Shown here one piece after another: positions 7,155 through 14,961 of a stretch of 37,935 nucleotides of DNA (within the stretch, counting starts at the first letter, position 1; each line of letters starts with the position of its first letter). The position numbers and the translations under genes are program-made. The notes below the pieces were generated by a model, which was not told the origin of the DNA, made no database searches, and saw only the letters and a list, made by a program, of their open reading frames with translations. This DNA comes from DATCVA01 sp036567205 (GTDB lineage Bacteria > Pseudomonadota > Gammaproteobacteria > Burkholderiales > Burkholderiaceae_B): the NCBI GenBank assembly GCA_036567205.1, contig DATCVA010000002.1, forward strand, positions 1 through 37,935, in the 5' to 3' direction.

Positions 7155-9134
7155 ATGTCTAACAACATTGAGTCGATTTTAGTAGAAAATCGGGTCTTTC
7201 CTCCCTTTGATAACCTGGTTAAAAATGCCAATATTTCCGGCATGCAGGCCTATCAGGCGCTGTGCCAAGAGGCGGAGCAATCGCCCAATGAGTTCTGGGG
7301 GCGTCTGGCGCGCGAAAATCTCGTCTGGAGCAAATCTTTCAACAATGTGCTCGACGAGACGAAAGCGCCGTTTTATCGGTGGTTTGCTGATGGCGAACTT
7401 AACGTTTCAGCCAACTGCCTCGATCGGCATCTGAATACGCCCACTGCCAATAAAACGGCGCTTATTTTCGAAGCGGACGACGGCCAGGTTACTAAAGTCA
7501 CTTATAAGGAATTGCACGCGCGGGTATGTGCATTCGCCAACGGAATTAAAGCGTTGGGCTATAAGACTGGCGAGCGCGTCATTATTTATATGCCCATGTC
7601 GATCGAGGCTGTTGTGGCAATGCAGGCGTGCGCGCGCCTGGGCCTCATACATTCGGTGGTGTTTGGCGGTTTCTCGGCTAAAAGCCTGCAAGAGCGCATT
7701 ATCGACGTGGGGGCGACCCTGGTTATTACGGCTGACGAGCAAGTTCGCGGCGGTAAAGCTATTCCGCTAAAACAGGCTGTCGACGAGGCGCTGCAGTCCG
7801 GTGGTTGCGAAGCCATCCAAAAGGTTATTGTGTACAAGCGTACGGGCGGCAAGGTTGTCTGGCTCGAGGGACGCGACGTGTGGATGCACGACATATCGGC
7901 CAATCAGCCTGGCACGTGCGATGCCGTGGCGGTGAACGCCGAACACCCGCTATTTATTCTGTATACGTCCGGTTCCACCGGCAAGCCTAAAGGCGTTCAG
8001 CATTCGTCAGCGGGTTTTTTACTGTGGGCGTTGCTTACCGTCCAGTGGACGTTCGATGCCAAGGATTCCGATGTTTTCTGGTGCACCGCCGATGTGGGCT
8101 GGGTGACGGGGCATACATACATTACTTATGGACCTTTAGCCGCCGGATTGACTCAGGTTGTCTTCGAGGGCGTGCCTACCTACCCGGACGTGGGGCGTTT
8201 CTGGGAAATGATTCAGCGCCATAAGGTTACGGTGTTCTACACAGCACCGACGGCGATTCGTTCATTGACCAAGGCGGCCGATGCCGACGCCGCACATCAT
8301 CCCCGCGCCTACGATTTAACCAGCTTGCGAATTATCGGTTCGGTGGGCGAGCCCATTAATCCGGATGCCTGGATGTGGTACTACACCAATGTAGGCGGCG
8401 AGCGTTGCCCGGTAATCGATACCTGGTGGCAAACCGAGACCGGTGCGCACATGATTACTCCTTTGCCCGGTGTCACTCCCTTGAAGCCCGGGTCATGCAC
8501 TTTGCCTTTACCTGGAATCGCAGCCGCGGTGGTGGACGAGGCAGGCGAGGATGTGGCTTCCGGAACGGGCGGTTTTCTGGTGATCAAACGTCCCTGGCCC
8601 GGCATGATTCGCAATATTTGGGGTGACCCTGAGCGTTTCAAGCAAAGTTATTTTCCGCCGGAATTAAAAGGTTATTACCTGGCTGGCGATGGCGCTCAGC
8701 GTGACAAAGACGGTTATTTCTGGATTATGGGCCGTGTGGACGACGTGCTGAATGTATCCGGACACCGCCTGGGCACCATGGAGGTTGAGTCGGCTCTGGT
8801 GTCTCATGAACTGGTCGCCGAGGCCGCCGTGGTTGGGCGCCCAGACGCCACTACCGGCGAAGCGGTGGTGGCTTTTGTAGTATTGAAACGCTCATTGCCC
8901 GAAGGCGACGAGGCCAGGGAAATTGCGCGCCAGTTGCGCGATTGGGTTGCCAAAGAGATCGGTCCGATTGCCAAGCCCAAAGACATTCGTTTCGGCGAAA
9001 ATCTGCCTAAAACAAGGTCAGGAAAAATCATGCGGCGTTTATTGCGCATAGTCGCCAAAGGGGAAAAGGTTACCCAAGACGTTTCCACACTGGAAAATCC
9101 GGCGATTCTTGATCAGTTGTCCCAGTCCGCATAG
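7155..9134 (+). CDS. acs: Acetyl-CoA synthetase (AMP-forming)
   Basis: This 659-residue cytosolic enzyme activates acetate to acetyl-CoA through acetyl-AMP, supporting growth on acetate and recapture of overflow acetate. The adenylate-forming motif FILYTSGSTGKPKG lies near residues 265-280. The acetate pocket region includes DVGWVTGHTY and TWWQTETG (about 310 and 425), and the hinge motif GRVDDVLNVSGHRLGT is near 525. The C-terminal PKTRSGKIMRR contains the catalytic lysine, which in other bacteria is acetylated by Pat-type enzymes and reactivated by sirtuin deacetylases. Length and motifs are full. AGGAG at 7142-7146 supports the ATG at 7155. It appears monocistronic, ending at the large palindrome at 9231-9280. 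Confidence 0.97.
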   Translation: MSNNIESILVENRVFPPFDNLVKNANISGMQAYQALCQEAEQSPNEFWGRLARENLVWSKSFNNVLDETKAPFYRWFADGELNVSANCLDRHLNTPTANKTALIFEADDGQVTKVTYKELHARVCAFANGIKALGYKTGERVIIYMPMSIEAVVAMQACARLGLIHSVVFGGFSAKSLQERIIDVGATLVITADEQVRGGKAIPLKQAVDEALQSGGCEAIQKVIVYKRTGGKVVWLEGRDVWMHDISANQPGTCDAVAVNAEHPLFILYTSGSTGKPKGVQHSSAGFLLWALLTVQWTFDAKDSDVFWCTADVGWVTGHTYITYGPLAAGLTQVVFEGVPTYPDVGRFWEMIQRHKVTVFYTAPTAIRSLTKAADADAAHHPRAYDLTSLRIIGSVGEPINPDAWMWYYTNVGGERCPVIDTWWQTETGAHMITPLPGVTPLKPGSCTLPLPGIAAAVVDEAGEDVASGTGGFLVIKRPWPGMIRNIWGDPERFKQSYFPPELKGYYLAGDGAQRDKDGYFWIMGRVDDVLNVSGHRLGTMEVESALVSHELVAEAAVVGRPDATTGEAVVAFVVLKRSLPEGDEAREIARQLRDWVAKEIGPIAKPKDIRFGENLPKTRSGKIMRRLLRIVAKGEKVTQDVSTLENPAILDQLSQSA

Positions 9135-9230
9135 GAAGCCTGGCCCCGCTTGACATGGTTGCCGCCAAGGCATCTGACGCCGTGTAGATTTACCCTCGGT
9201 GTTTTTGCCGTGCCGGGCAATATAAACGGG

Positions 9231-9280
9231 GCAATACAAAAAGCCGAAGCAGCAATTGCTGCTTCGGCTTTTTGTATTGC
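9231..9280. terminator. Bidirectional terminator in a 50-bp perfect palindrome
   Basis: The first 25 bases are the exact reverse complement of the last 25. The core stem AGCCGAAGCAG/CTGCTTCGGCT is flanked by A5 and T5 runs, giving an intrinsic terminator on either strand. It lies between the converging acs and ETF-ubiquinone oxidoreductase genes and should serve both. The arms extend beyond the A/T tracts (GCAATAC/GTATTGC), which is more than termination needs. Confidence 0.92.
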
Positions 9281-9359
9281 ATTTTCATGTCAAACGTGCA
9301 CTTTGCTGGCTTCGCGCTTACGCTTGATCCAGGAAGCCCCCTGGTCAAATTCCGGCTTT

Positions 9360-11006
9360 TTACATGCCGCTGTAAACCGGCCCTTCGCCACCTTGCGGTG
9401 CTACCCAAACAATGTTTTGAGTCGGATCCTTGATGTCGCAAGTTTTGCAATGGACGCAGTTTTGCGCATTGATTTGCAGGCGGTCGGAGCCAGTTTCAGT
9501 CTTGACGAACTCATAAACGCCGGCAGGACAGAAACGTGCTTCGGGGCCGCCGTATTTGGCCAGGTTAACGGTAATGGGCACCGACGGGTCTTTAAGCGTC
9601 AAATGAATGGGTTCGTTTTCGTCGTGGTTGGTGTTTGAAATAAATACCGAACTGAGACGGTCGAAAGTTAGTTTTCCATCGGGTTTGGGGTAGTCGATAC
9701 GAGCGCATTCGGCTGCGGGCTGCAAACAGGCGTGGTCGGGTTTGCTGTGACGGATCGTCCAAGGCATTTTTCCCTTGAATAACCATTGCTCGATACCGGT
9801 CATAAGGGTACCCATGGTGCGGCCTTTCTTAAACCATTGCTTGAAGTTGCGCGATTTATTCAGCTCGGCATGCAGCCACGATTTTTCGAATGCGGCGGGA
9901 AAGGCGACCAGTTCGTCGTGTTGCCGATCGGCAACCAGGGCATCGAATGCGGCTTCGGCAGCGAGGGCTCCGGTTTTGATAGCGGCATGGCTGCCTTTAA
10001 TGCGCGAAGCATTCAGAAAGCCTGCTTCGCAACCTACCAGTACTCCGCCGGGAAAACATAGTTTGGGTAACGAAAGCAGCCCGCCGGCAGTTAGAGAGCG
10101 CGCGCCATAAGCGATGCGTTTGCCGCCTTCGAAAATAGGACGGATGGCCGGATGCGTTTTGTAGCGTTGAAACTCGTCGAATGGCGACAGCCATGGGTTT
10201 GCGTAGTCAAGGCCTACTACCAGGCCGACTGCAACCAGGTTGCCGGGTAAATGGTACAGGAATGAACCGCCGTATGTGTCGGCATCGAGCGGCCAGCCCG
10301 ATGTGTGCATGACCAGTCCGGGTTGTGATTGGGCAGGGTCGACTTCCCATAATTCTTTGATGCCAATGGCATAGCTTTGTGGATCGCAGCCATCGTCAAG
10401 CTTATAACGTTCGATAAGCTGGCGGCCCAGTTGCCCGCGCGAACCCTCGGCAAAAACGGTGTAGCGCGCGTGCAGCTCCATGCCGGGCTGATAGTGAGGC
10501 GTGTGCGAACCATCGCGCGCCACGCCCATATCGCCTGTGGCAACGCCTTTTACCGCGCCCGTGTCGGTGTACAGGATTTCTGTGGCGGCGAAACCGGGGA
10601 AGATTTCAACCCCAAGACTTTCTGCCTGCTCGCCCATCCAGCGCACTACTTCGCCAAGCCGAACGATATAGTTGCCGTGGTTCTGGAAGCATTTTGGCAG
10701 TAGCCAATTGGGCGTTGAACGAGCGCCCTTGGTGGTAAGGAAAAGAAATTTGTCTTCGGTTACCGGCGTGTTGAGCGGCGCCCCTTTTTCTTTCCAATCG
10801 GGGATCAGTTCAGTCAAGGCCTGAGGGTCTACGACAGCGCCGGACAAAATATGGGCCCCGACTTCCGCCCCTTTTTCAAGCACACAGACGCTTAGTTCGC
10901 GTCCGTGCTGTGCGGCGAGTTGTTTCAAGCGGATTGCCGTAGCGAGGCCGCCCGGGCCCGCGCCCACGACGACCACATCATATTCCATTGATTCGCGCTC
11001 AACCAT
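9360..11006 (-). CDS. Electron-transfer flavoprotein:ubiquinone oxidoreductase
   Basis: ETF-QO is a membrane-associated FAD and 4Fe-4S enzyme that passes electrons from reduced ETF, loaded by acyl-CoA and other dehydrogenases, to ubiquinone. The 548-residue protein has the FAD dinucleotide motif VVVGAGPGGLATAIRL at residues 11-26, a central ubiquinone-binding domain, and a C-terminal ferredoxin-like domain with FCPAGVYEF followed by NCVHCKTCDIKDP, supplying the four cluster cysteines. It ends in the family-typical GP-x-Y-x-GM. The upstream ATG (11006) has GGGAG about 10 bases before it; the internal ATG at 10988 is the alternative. It converges on acs and is divergent from scoA. Confidence 0.96.
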   Translation of the reverse strand: MVERESMEYDVVVVGAGPGGLATAIRLKQLAAQHGRELSVCVLEKGAEVGAHILSGAVVDPQALTELIPDWKEKGAPLNTPVTEDKFLFLTTKGARSTPNWLLPKCFQNHGNYIVRLGEVVRWMGEQAESLGVEIFPGFAATEILYTDTGAVKGVATGDMGVARDGSHTPHYQPGMELHARYTVFAEGSRGQLGRQLIERYKLDDGCDPQSYAIGIKELWEVDPAQSQPGLVMHTSGWPLDADTYGGSFLYHLPGNLVAVGLVVGLDYANPWLSPFDEFQRYKTHPAIRPIFEGGKRIAYGARSLTAGGLLSLPKLCFPGGVLVGCEAGFLNASRIKGSHAAIKTGALAAEAAFDALVADRQHDELVAFPAAFEKSWLHAELNKSRNFKQWFKKGRTMGTLMTGIEQWLFKGKMPWTIRHSKPDHACLQPAAECARIDYPKPDGKLTFDRLSSVFISNTNHDENEPIHLTLKDPSVPITVNLAKYGGPEARFCPAGVYEFVKTETGSDRLQINAQNCVHCKTCDIKDPTQNIVWVAPQGGEGPVYSGM

Positions 11007-11404
11007 CGTTAAAGATCTCCCTGTGCTGTCTTGTATTAATCTAGTTCGCCATGTATATGGCTTTCATTGCTTCAACCCGATTGTATTGCACACCGTGGGC
11101 TGATTTTCAACTATATGAATATAGACTGAAAATTTGCGCAAATCGTTACAATCAGGCGGTATGGTCGTTATTGTGCTTAACCCAGCCCTTTTGATGTCAA
11201 GAACTAAAGGCGTAAATGCTATGCAGCTTGTCGATTCATTGCCGCCGACTCGGCAACCGGTAAGCCGTTGCCCTGGACGGCAGCCGAGTTGGCGCAATAT
11301 GCATCGTGCTTCCTGGTCTAGCCAAGGGTGCTGTAACATCGTACGTAATTCAATAATTTTTACTACAGAAATGATGTCAACTACTTGAATAGGATAGGAG
11401 AGGA
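11007..11404. other. Divergent intergenic region with a nested inverted repeat
   Basis: This 398-bp region between ETF-QO and scoA should contain both promoters. Within it, GCCGACTCGGC (11244-11254) pairs with GCCGAGTTGGC (11283-11293), 10 of 11 positions, and encloses CAACCGGTAAGCCGTTG (11254-11270), itself nearly palindromic. No adjacent T-run makes it a normal terminator. One plus-strand frame across it reads AADSATGKPLPWTAAELAQ before a stop, which looks coding-like, but no protein family was recognised. Confidence 0.5.
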
Positions 11405-12112
11405 ATGGATAAAGTCTACGCAAGTGCCGCAGAAGCACTCAAGGGCGTTGTCGCCGATGGTCAAACTATCGCGGTTGGTGGTTTCGGTATATGTGGTATT
11501 CCCGAAGCTCTCATTGCCGCTTTACGCGACTCGGCAGTTCAGAACCTGACCTGCATCAGCAACAACGCGGGGATCGATGGTTTTGGATTGGGCCAATTGC
11601 TGGCTACGCGCCAAATCAAAAAAATGATCGCCTCTTATGTTGGCGAAAATAAAGAGTTCGAGCGGCAATACCTGTCGGGCGAGCTGGAACTGGAATTTAC
11701 CCCGCAAGGCACGCTGGCCGAGAAACTGCGTGCTGGCGGCGCCGGTATTCCCGCCTTTTTCACACGAACTGGTGTGGGCACCATTGTGGCCGATGGTAAA
11801 GAAATCCGTGAATTCGATGGTGAAATATACCTGATGGAGCGCTCGCTGGTTCCCGACGTGTCGCTGGTCAAGGCGTATATGGCGGATCGCAGCGGCAACC
11901 TGGTTTTTCGGAAAACGGCACGTAATTTCAATCCCAATGTGGCGATGGCCGGAAAGATCACCATTGTCGAAGTTGAAAAGGTGGTGGATACGGGTACATT
12001 CGACCCCGATGCCGTGCACTTGCCGGGCATTTATGTGCATCGGATCGTGGTTAACGCCCATCCTGAAAAACGTATAGAACAGCGCACTATCCGCACTGCC
12101 CAAGGAGATTAA
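11405..12112 (+). CDS. scoA: 3-oxoacid CoA-transferase subunit A
   Basis: ScoA is the alpha subunit of the succinyl-CoA:3-oxoacid (acetoacetate) CoA-transferase, which moves CoA between succinyl-CoA and acetoacetate and so brings ketone bodies into acetyl-CoA metabolism. The 235-residue protein has the SCOT N-terminal pattern: GQTIAVGGFGICGIPEALI near residue 19, ISNNAGIDGFGLG near 51 and the ASYVGENKEFERQYLSGELE segment near 75. The strong ribosome-binding site GGAGAGG lies directly upstream of ATG 11405. scoB follows after 3 bp, with its Shine-Dalgarno AAGGAG inside the scoA end, so the subunits are co-translated. Related CoA transferases acting on 3-oxoadipate are possible, but the SCOT pattern fits better. 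Confidence 0.94.
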   Translation: MDKVYASAAEALKGVVADGQTIAVGGFGICGIPEALIAALRDSAVQNLTCISNNAGIDGFGLGQLLATRQIKKMIASYVGENKEFERQYLSGELELEFTPQGTLAEKLRAGGAGIPAFFTRTGVGTIVADGKEIREFDGEIYLMERSLVPDVSLVKAYMADRSGNLVFRKTARNFNPNVAMAGKITIVEVEKVVDTGTFDPDAVHLPGIYVHRIVVNAHPEKRIEQRTIRTAQGD

Positions 12113-12115
12113 ATA

Positions 12116-12769
12116 ATGGCTTGGACTCGTGATGAAATGGCAGCACGTGCTGCCCGTGAATTGCAAGATGGGTTTTATGTGAATCTGGGGATTGGGCTTC
12201 CGACCCTGGTAGCCAACTATGTACCTAAAGGGATAGAGGTGTGGCTGCAGTCCGAAAACGGTTTGCTTGGCATAGGCCCGTTTCCTACTGAAGATGAAAT
12301 CGATGCCGACCTGATCAACGCTGGCAAGCAAACCATTACAACCTTGCCTGGTTCGTCAATTTTTTCATCGGCCGATTCATTTGCGATGATAAGGGGGGGC
12401 AAAATTAATTTGGCCATCCTGGGCGCCATGCAGGTGTCCGAGAAGGGGGACCTGGCCAACTGGATGATTCCCGGCAAAATGATCAAGGGCATGGGGGGCG
12501 CCATGGATCTGGTTGCCGGGGTAGGTAAGGTGGTTGTGCTCATGGAGCACATTGCGCGCAAAAAAGACGGCACCGAAGATTTTAAATTGCTGCCCGAGTG
12601 CACATTGCCTTTAACAGGAGTGGGTGTGGTCAGCCTGATTATTACCGACCTGGCTGTTATGGAAGTAACGCCTAAAGGCCTGAAGCTTACTGAGTTGGCT
12701 CCGGGCGTTACGGTGGACGAGGTACGGGCTAAAACGAAGGCGCATCTTGATGTCTCGGCCGTTGCATAA
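12116..12769 (+). CDS. scoB: 3-oxoacid CoA-transferase subunit B
   Basis: ScoB is the beta subunit that carries the catalytic glutamate, in LQSENGLLGIGP (about residues 43-54), where the enzyme-CoA thioester forms. Other family segments are NLGIGLPTLVANYVP (about 23-37), FSSADSFAMIRGGKINLAILGAMQ (split across about 82-105) and GAMDLVAGVGKVVVLMEH (about 125-142). At 217 residues it has normal length. It starts 3 bp after scoA. The 134 bp after it contain a structured segment and an intrinsic terminator before the aminopeptidase gene. Confidence 0.95.
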   Translation: MAWTRDEMAARAARELQDGFYVNLGIGLPTLVANYVPKGIEVWLQSENGLLGIGPFPTEDEIDADLINAGKQTITTLPGSSIFSSADSFAMIRGGKINLAILGAMQVSEKGDLANWMIPGKMIKGMGGAMDLVAGVGKVVVLMEHIARKKDGTEDFKLLPECTLPLTGVGVVSLIITDLAVMEVTPKGLKLTELAPGVTVDEVRAKTKAHLDVSAVA

Positions 12770-12787
12770 AATCAGCCGGTTCCTTTA

Positions 12788-12844
12788 GCGCAGGGGTAGC
12801 GTAAACATTACGGCAGCGTTACCTGGTTCCGCAGTCCCTTGCGC
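12788..12844 (+). ncRNA. Structured segment after scoB: 3'-UTR, small RNA or leader
   Basis: GCGCAGGGG (12788-12796) can pair with CCCTTGCGC (12836-12844) over 9 bp with one G-U, and GGTAGCG (12795-12801) with CGTTACC (12817-12823) over 7 bp with one G-U. CGTAA/TTACG offers a competing small hairpin. Together with the terminator at 12858-12891 this resembles a 3'-UTR-derived small RNA or an attenuating leader. No known RNA family was recognised. Confidence 0.4.
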
Positions 12845-12857
12845 GGTTGTATTATGT

Positions 12858-12891
12858 ACAGTGCCTATTCATTGAATAGGCACTGTTTTTT
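12858..12891 (+). terminator. Intrinsic terminator after scoAB
   Basis: ACAGTGCCTATTCA pairs with TGAATAGGCACTGT (14 bp, nearly no loop) and runs into a T6-7 tract at 12885-12891. It should end scoAB transcription. The ribosome-binding site of the next gene (AAAGGA) begins immediately after the T-run, leaving no room for a promoter in between. A weak promoter (TTCCGC 12827-12832, 17 bp, TATTAT 12850-12855) could start inside the hairpin. Confidence 0.88.
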
Positions 12892-12903
12892 AAAGGAATT
12901 CTC

Positions 12904-14697
12904 GTGGGTAACTCTGTTTTTTCCGAGCGTATCGCGGCGCTGCGTGCGGCCATGCTTGCGCGCAGTGTCGATGCATGCATTGTTTTGTCGTCCGATCCGC
13001 ATCTTTCAGAGTACCTGCCCGAGCACTGGCAGGCCCGCTCATGGCTTAGCGGTTTCGACGGTTCGGCCGGCACCTTGGTCATTACGGCTACGTTTGCAGG
13101 CTTGTGGACGGACAGCCGTTATTGGGAACAAGCCGAACACGATTTGGCCGGCACCGGCATTAGCACCGTACGCGCGGGTGCCGAAGGCGTCTTAAGCGTT
13201 GTCGACTGGCTGGCGCACGAATTGCCCAAAGGCAATCAGGTCAGTGTCAACGGACAAACGCTTAGCGTGCAGACGCATCGCTTGTGGCAGGGAACCTTAA
13301 GCGCCAAAGGTATTCGTTTGATATGCGACCATGATCTGGTTGGAAATATCTGGGCCGGTCGTCCCGCGCTTCCGCAGGAGCCCGTGTTTGAGCATCTGCC
13401 TCCTTTTGCCTGCCGCACCCGAGCCGGCAATCTGGCTGCTATTCGTGGCGCCATGACGCGTTATAAGGCTGACTGGCATTGGGTGTCGTCGCTGGATGAT
13501 ATTGCGTGGATGTTCAATTTACGCGGCAGCGATGTTTCATACAATCCAGTGTTTTTAGCTCACGCGTTAATTGGCGGTGACACAGCGCGTTTGTTTGTGT
13601 CGCCCGGCAAAATCAATTCTGCTTTACGTTCGGCACTCAGGCAGGACGGTATTGAAATCGAGCCTTATGAACAGGCTGGCGCGGCATTGGCTTGCCTGCC
13701 TGAAGGGCAGGTTTTGTTGATTGATCCGGCGCGCACCACTGTCAGCGTACTGGAAGCGGCCGCCTTCGTGAACAAGCTTGAGGCTGTCAATCCATCGCAT
13801 CTGCTGAAGTCGCGTAAAACTGGGGCCGAGATTGCGCACGTGCGTGGTGCGATGGTGCAGGATGGGGCAGCCTTGTGCGATTTTTTTGCCTGGTTCGAGG
13901 AAGTGCAAGGCAATGAGCAGATCACCGAACTTACCATCGACGAACAGATTACGGCGGCACGTGCTCGCCGGGAAAATTTCGTGTCGCCCAGCTTTTCGAC
14001 GATTGCGGCGTTTAATGCCAACGGCGCCATGCCGCACTATCACGCCACCGAACAGTCTCATGCGGTTATAGAAGGCGATGGCCTGCTGTTGATCGATTCG
14101 GGCGGGCAGTATCTCGGCGGCACGACCGATATTACGCGGGTGGTGCCCGTGGGCAGTCCCAGTGCAGAGCAAAAGCGCGATTACACGGCAGTATTAAAGG
14201 GAATGATCGCTTTGTCGCAAGCGGTTTTTCCGCGCGGCACGGCGGCGCCTTTGCTCGATCCCATCGCCAGGCTGCCTATTTGGCAAACCGGTGCAGACTA
14301 TGGGCACGGAACGGGCCATGGCGTCGGTTATTTTTTAAATGTGCATGAAGGACCGCAGTCGATCTCGTACCGTACTCCCATCAATCCCAATATGGCGATG
14401 GAGCCGGGCATGATCACCTCTAATGAGCCGGGGCTGTACCGGCCCGGGAAATGGGGCATTCGAATCGAGAATCTGGTGGTCAACCTGCCTGCCATCACCA
14501 GTGAGTTCGGCGAGTTTTTAAAATTTGAAACCCTTACGCTGTGTCCTATCGATACACGGTGCATTCAGCATGATTTGTTAAGCGGTTCCGACCGGACGTG
14601 GCTTAATGACTACCATGCGCATGTCCGTGAGCGCCTGTCGCCATTGGTTCAGGGGCGGGCCAAACAGTGGCTGATGCAACGCACCCTGGCGATTTAA
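12904..14697 (+). CDS. Aminopeptidase P family protein (large, three-domain M24B type)
   Basis: This 597-residue cytosolic metallopeptidase should release N-terminal residues preceding proline. Two creatinase-like N-terminal domains (about 1-310) precede the pita-bread catalytic domain. Its metal ligands are visible: Asp in LLIDSGGQYLGGTTDITR (two aspartates), His in HGTGHGVGYFLNVHEGP, Glu in TSNEPGLY, and Glu in GIRIENLVV. This length and C-terminal extension match the large eukaryote-like aminopeptidase P1 form rather than the ~440-residue E. coli PepP. The start is GTG at 12904, with AAAGGA about seven bases upstream, directly abutting the scoAB terminator. Confidence 0.93.
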   Translation: MGNSVFSERIAALRAAMLARSVDACIVLSSDPHLSEYLPEHWQARSWLSGFDGSAGTLVITATFAGLWTDSRYWEQAEHDLAGTGISTVRAGAEGVLSVVDWLAHELPKGNQVSVNGQTLSVQTHRLWQGTLSAKGIRLICDHDLVGNIWAGRPALPQEPVFEHLPPFACRTRAGNLAAIRGAMTRYKADWHWVSSLDDIAWMFNLRGSDVSYNPVFLAHALIGGDTARLFVSPGKINSALRSALRQDGIEIEPYEQAGAALACLPEGQVLLIDPARTTVSVLEAAAFVNKLEAVNPSHLLKSRKTGAEIAHVRGAMVQDGAALCDFFAWFEEVQGNEQITELTIDEQITAARARRENFVSPSFSTIAAFNANGAMPHYHATEQSHAVIEGDGLLLIDSGGQYLGGTTDITRVVPVGSPSAEQKRDYTAVLKGMIALSQAVFPRGTAAPLLDPIARLPIWQTGADYGHGTGHGVGYFLNVHEGPQSISYRTPINPNMAMEPGMITSNEPGLYRPGKWGIRIENLVVNLPAITSEFGEFLKFETLTLCPIDTRCIQHDLLSGSDRTWLNDYHAHVRERLSPLVQGRAKQWLMQRTLAI

Positions 14698-14743
14698 TCG
14701 CAACCGTTAAATCGTTGCCGCCCCGGTCTTGCCCGACATGTTT

Positions 14744-14847
14744 ATTCCGTTTTCAAATCAATTGTGAACACGAAGGCGAAGTGCAGACAGTACCTTTGTA
14801 CGGCAAACGAAGCCGACACAGTTTACGGTTGATTTGGAAATGGAATT
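14744..14847 (+). repeat. Dispersed ~100-bp inverted-end repeat, copy 1
   Basis: One of four copies in the window. The left end ATTCCGTTTTCAAATCAA is the near reverse complement of the right end (TTGATTTGGAAATGGAAT), giving terminal inverted repeats of about 26 bp. The interior carries GTGAACACGAAGGC and GTACCTTTGTACGGC, shared with the other copies. It lies between the aminopeptidase P stop and the pyrG promoter. No open frame is present inside. Confidence 0.88.
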
Positions 14848-14860
14848 ACGATTTCCCGCA

Positions 14861-14888
14861 AATAAGCGCGGAATATTCCGCGCTTATT
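14861..14888. repeat. 28-bp perfect palindrome upstream of pyrG
   Basis: AATAAGCGCGGAAT is followed at once by its exact reverse complement. There is no clear T-run after it, so it may be a weak terminator for the upstream gene, an operator, or a hairpin just before the pyrG promoter (-10 at 14913). It is 14 bp from repeat copy 1 but is not present in the other copies. Confidence 0.7.
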
Positions 14889-14912
14889 CAGAAACTAGCA
14901 GGTCGGCTCGGC

Positions 14913-14918
14913 TATAAT
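14913..14918 (+). promoter_or_regulatory. Candidate -10 box for pyrG
   Basis: A perfect TATAAT hexamer lies 43 bp before the pyrG start. No good -35 is seen 16-18 bp upstream, so the promoter may rely on an activator or other contacts. The call rests on the hexamer and its position. Confidence 0.5.
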
Positions 14919-14961
14919 CCAAATTTCCCGCTCCAGCCCGGTTGCCCCGGGCAGAATTACA

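Noticed and set aside
9039..9239. A 66-codon minus-strand frame across the end of acs
   Set aside because: It is opposite the conserved acs C-terminus and its translation is not recognisable; the neighbouring palindrome explains the region.
11064..11438. A 124-codon minus-strand frame in the ETF-QO/scoA gap
   Set aside because: It overlaps the scoA start and ribosome-binding site, and its composition does not look like a protein.
12788..12844. Possible tRNA after scoB
   Set aside because: The segment folds, but it lacks a cloverleaf, a normal T-loop and a CCA-type acceptor; it is better described as a structured leader or 3' region.
13624..14172. A 182-codon minus-strand frame inside the aminopeptidase P gene
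   Set aside because: It is a shadow of a well-supported catalytic domain on the other strand.
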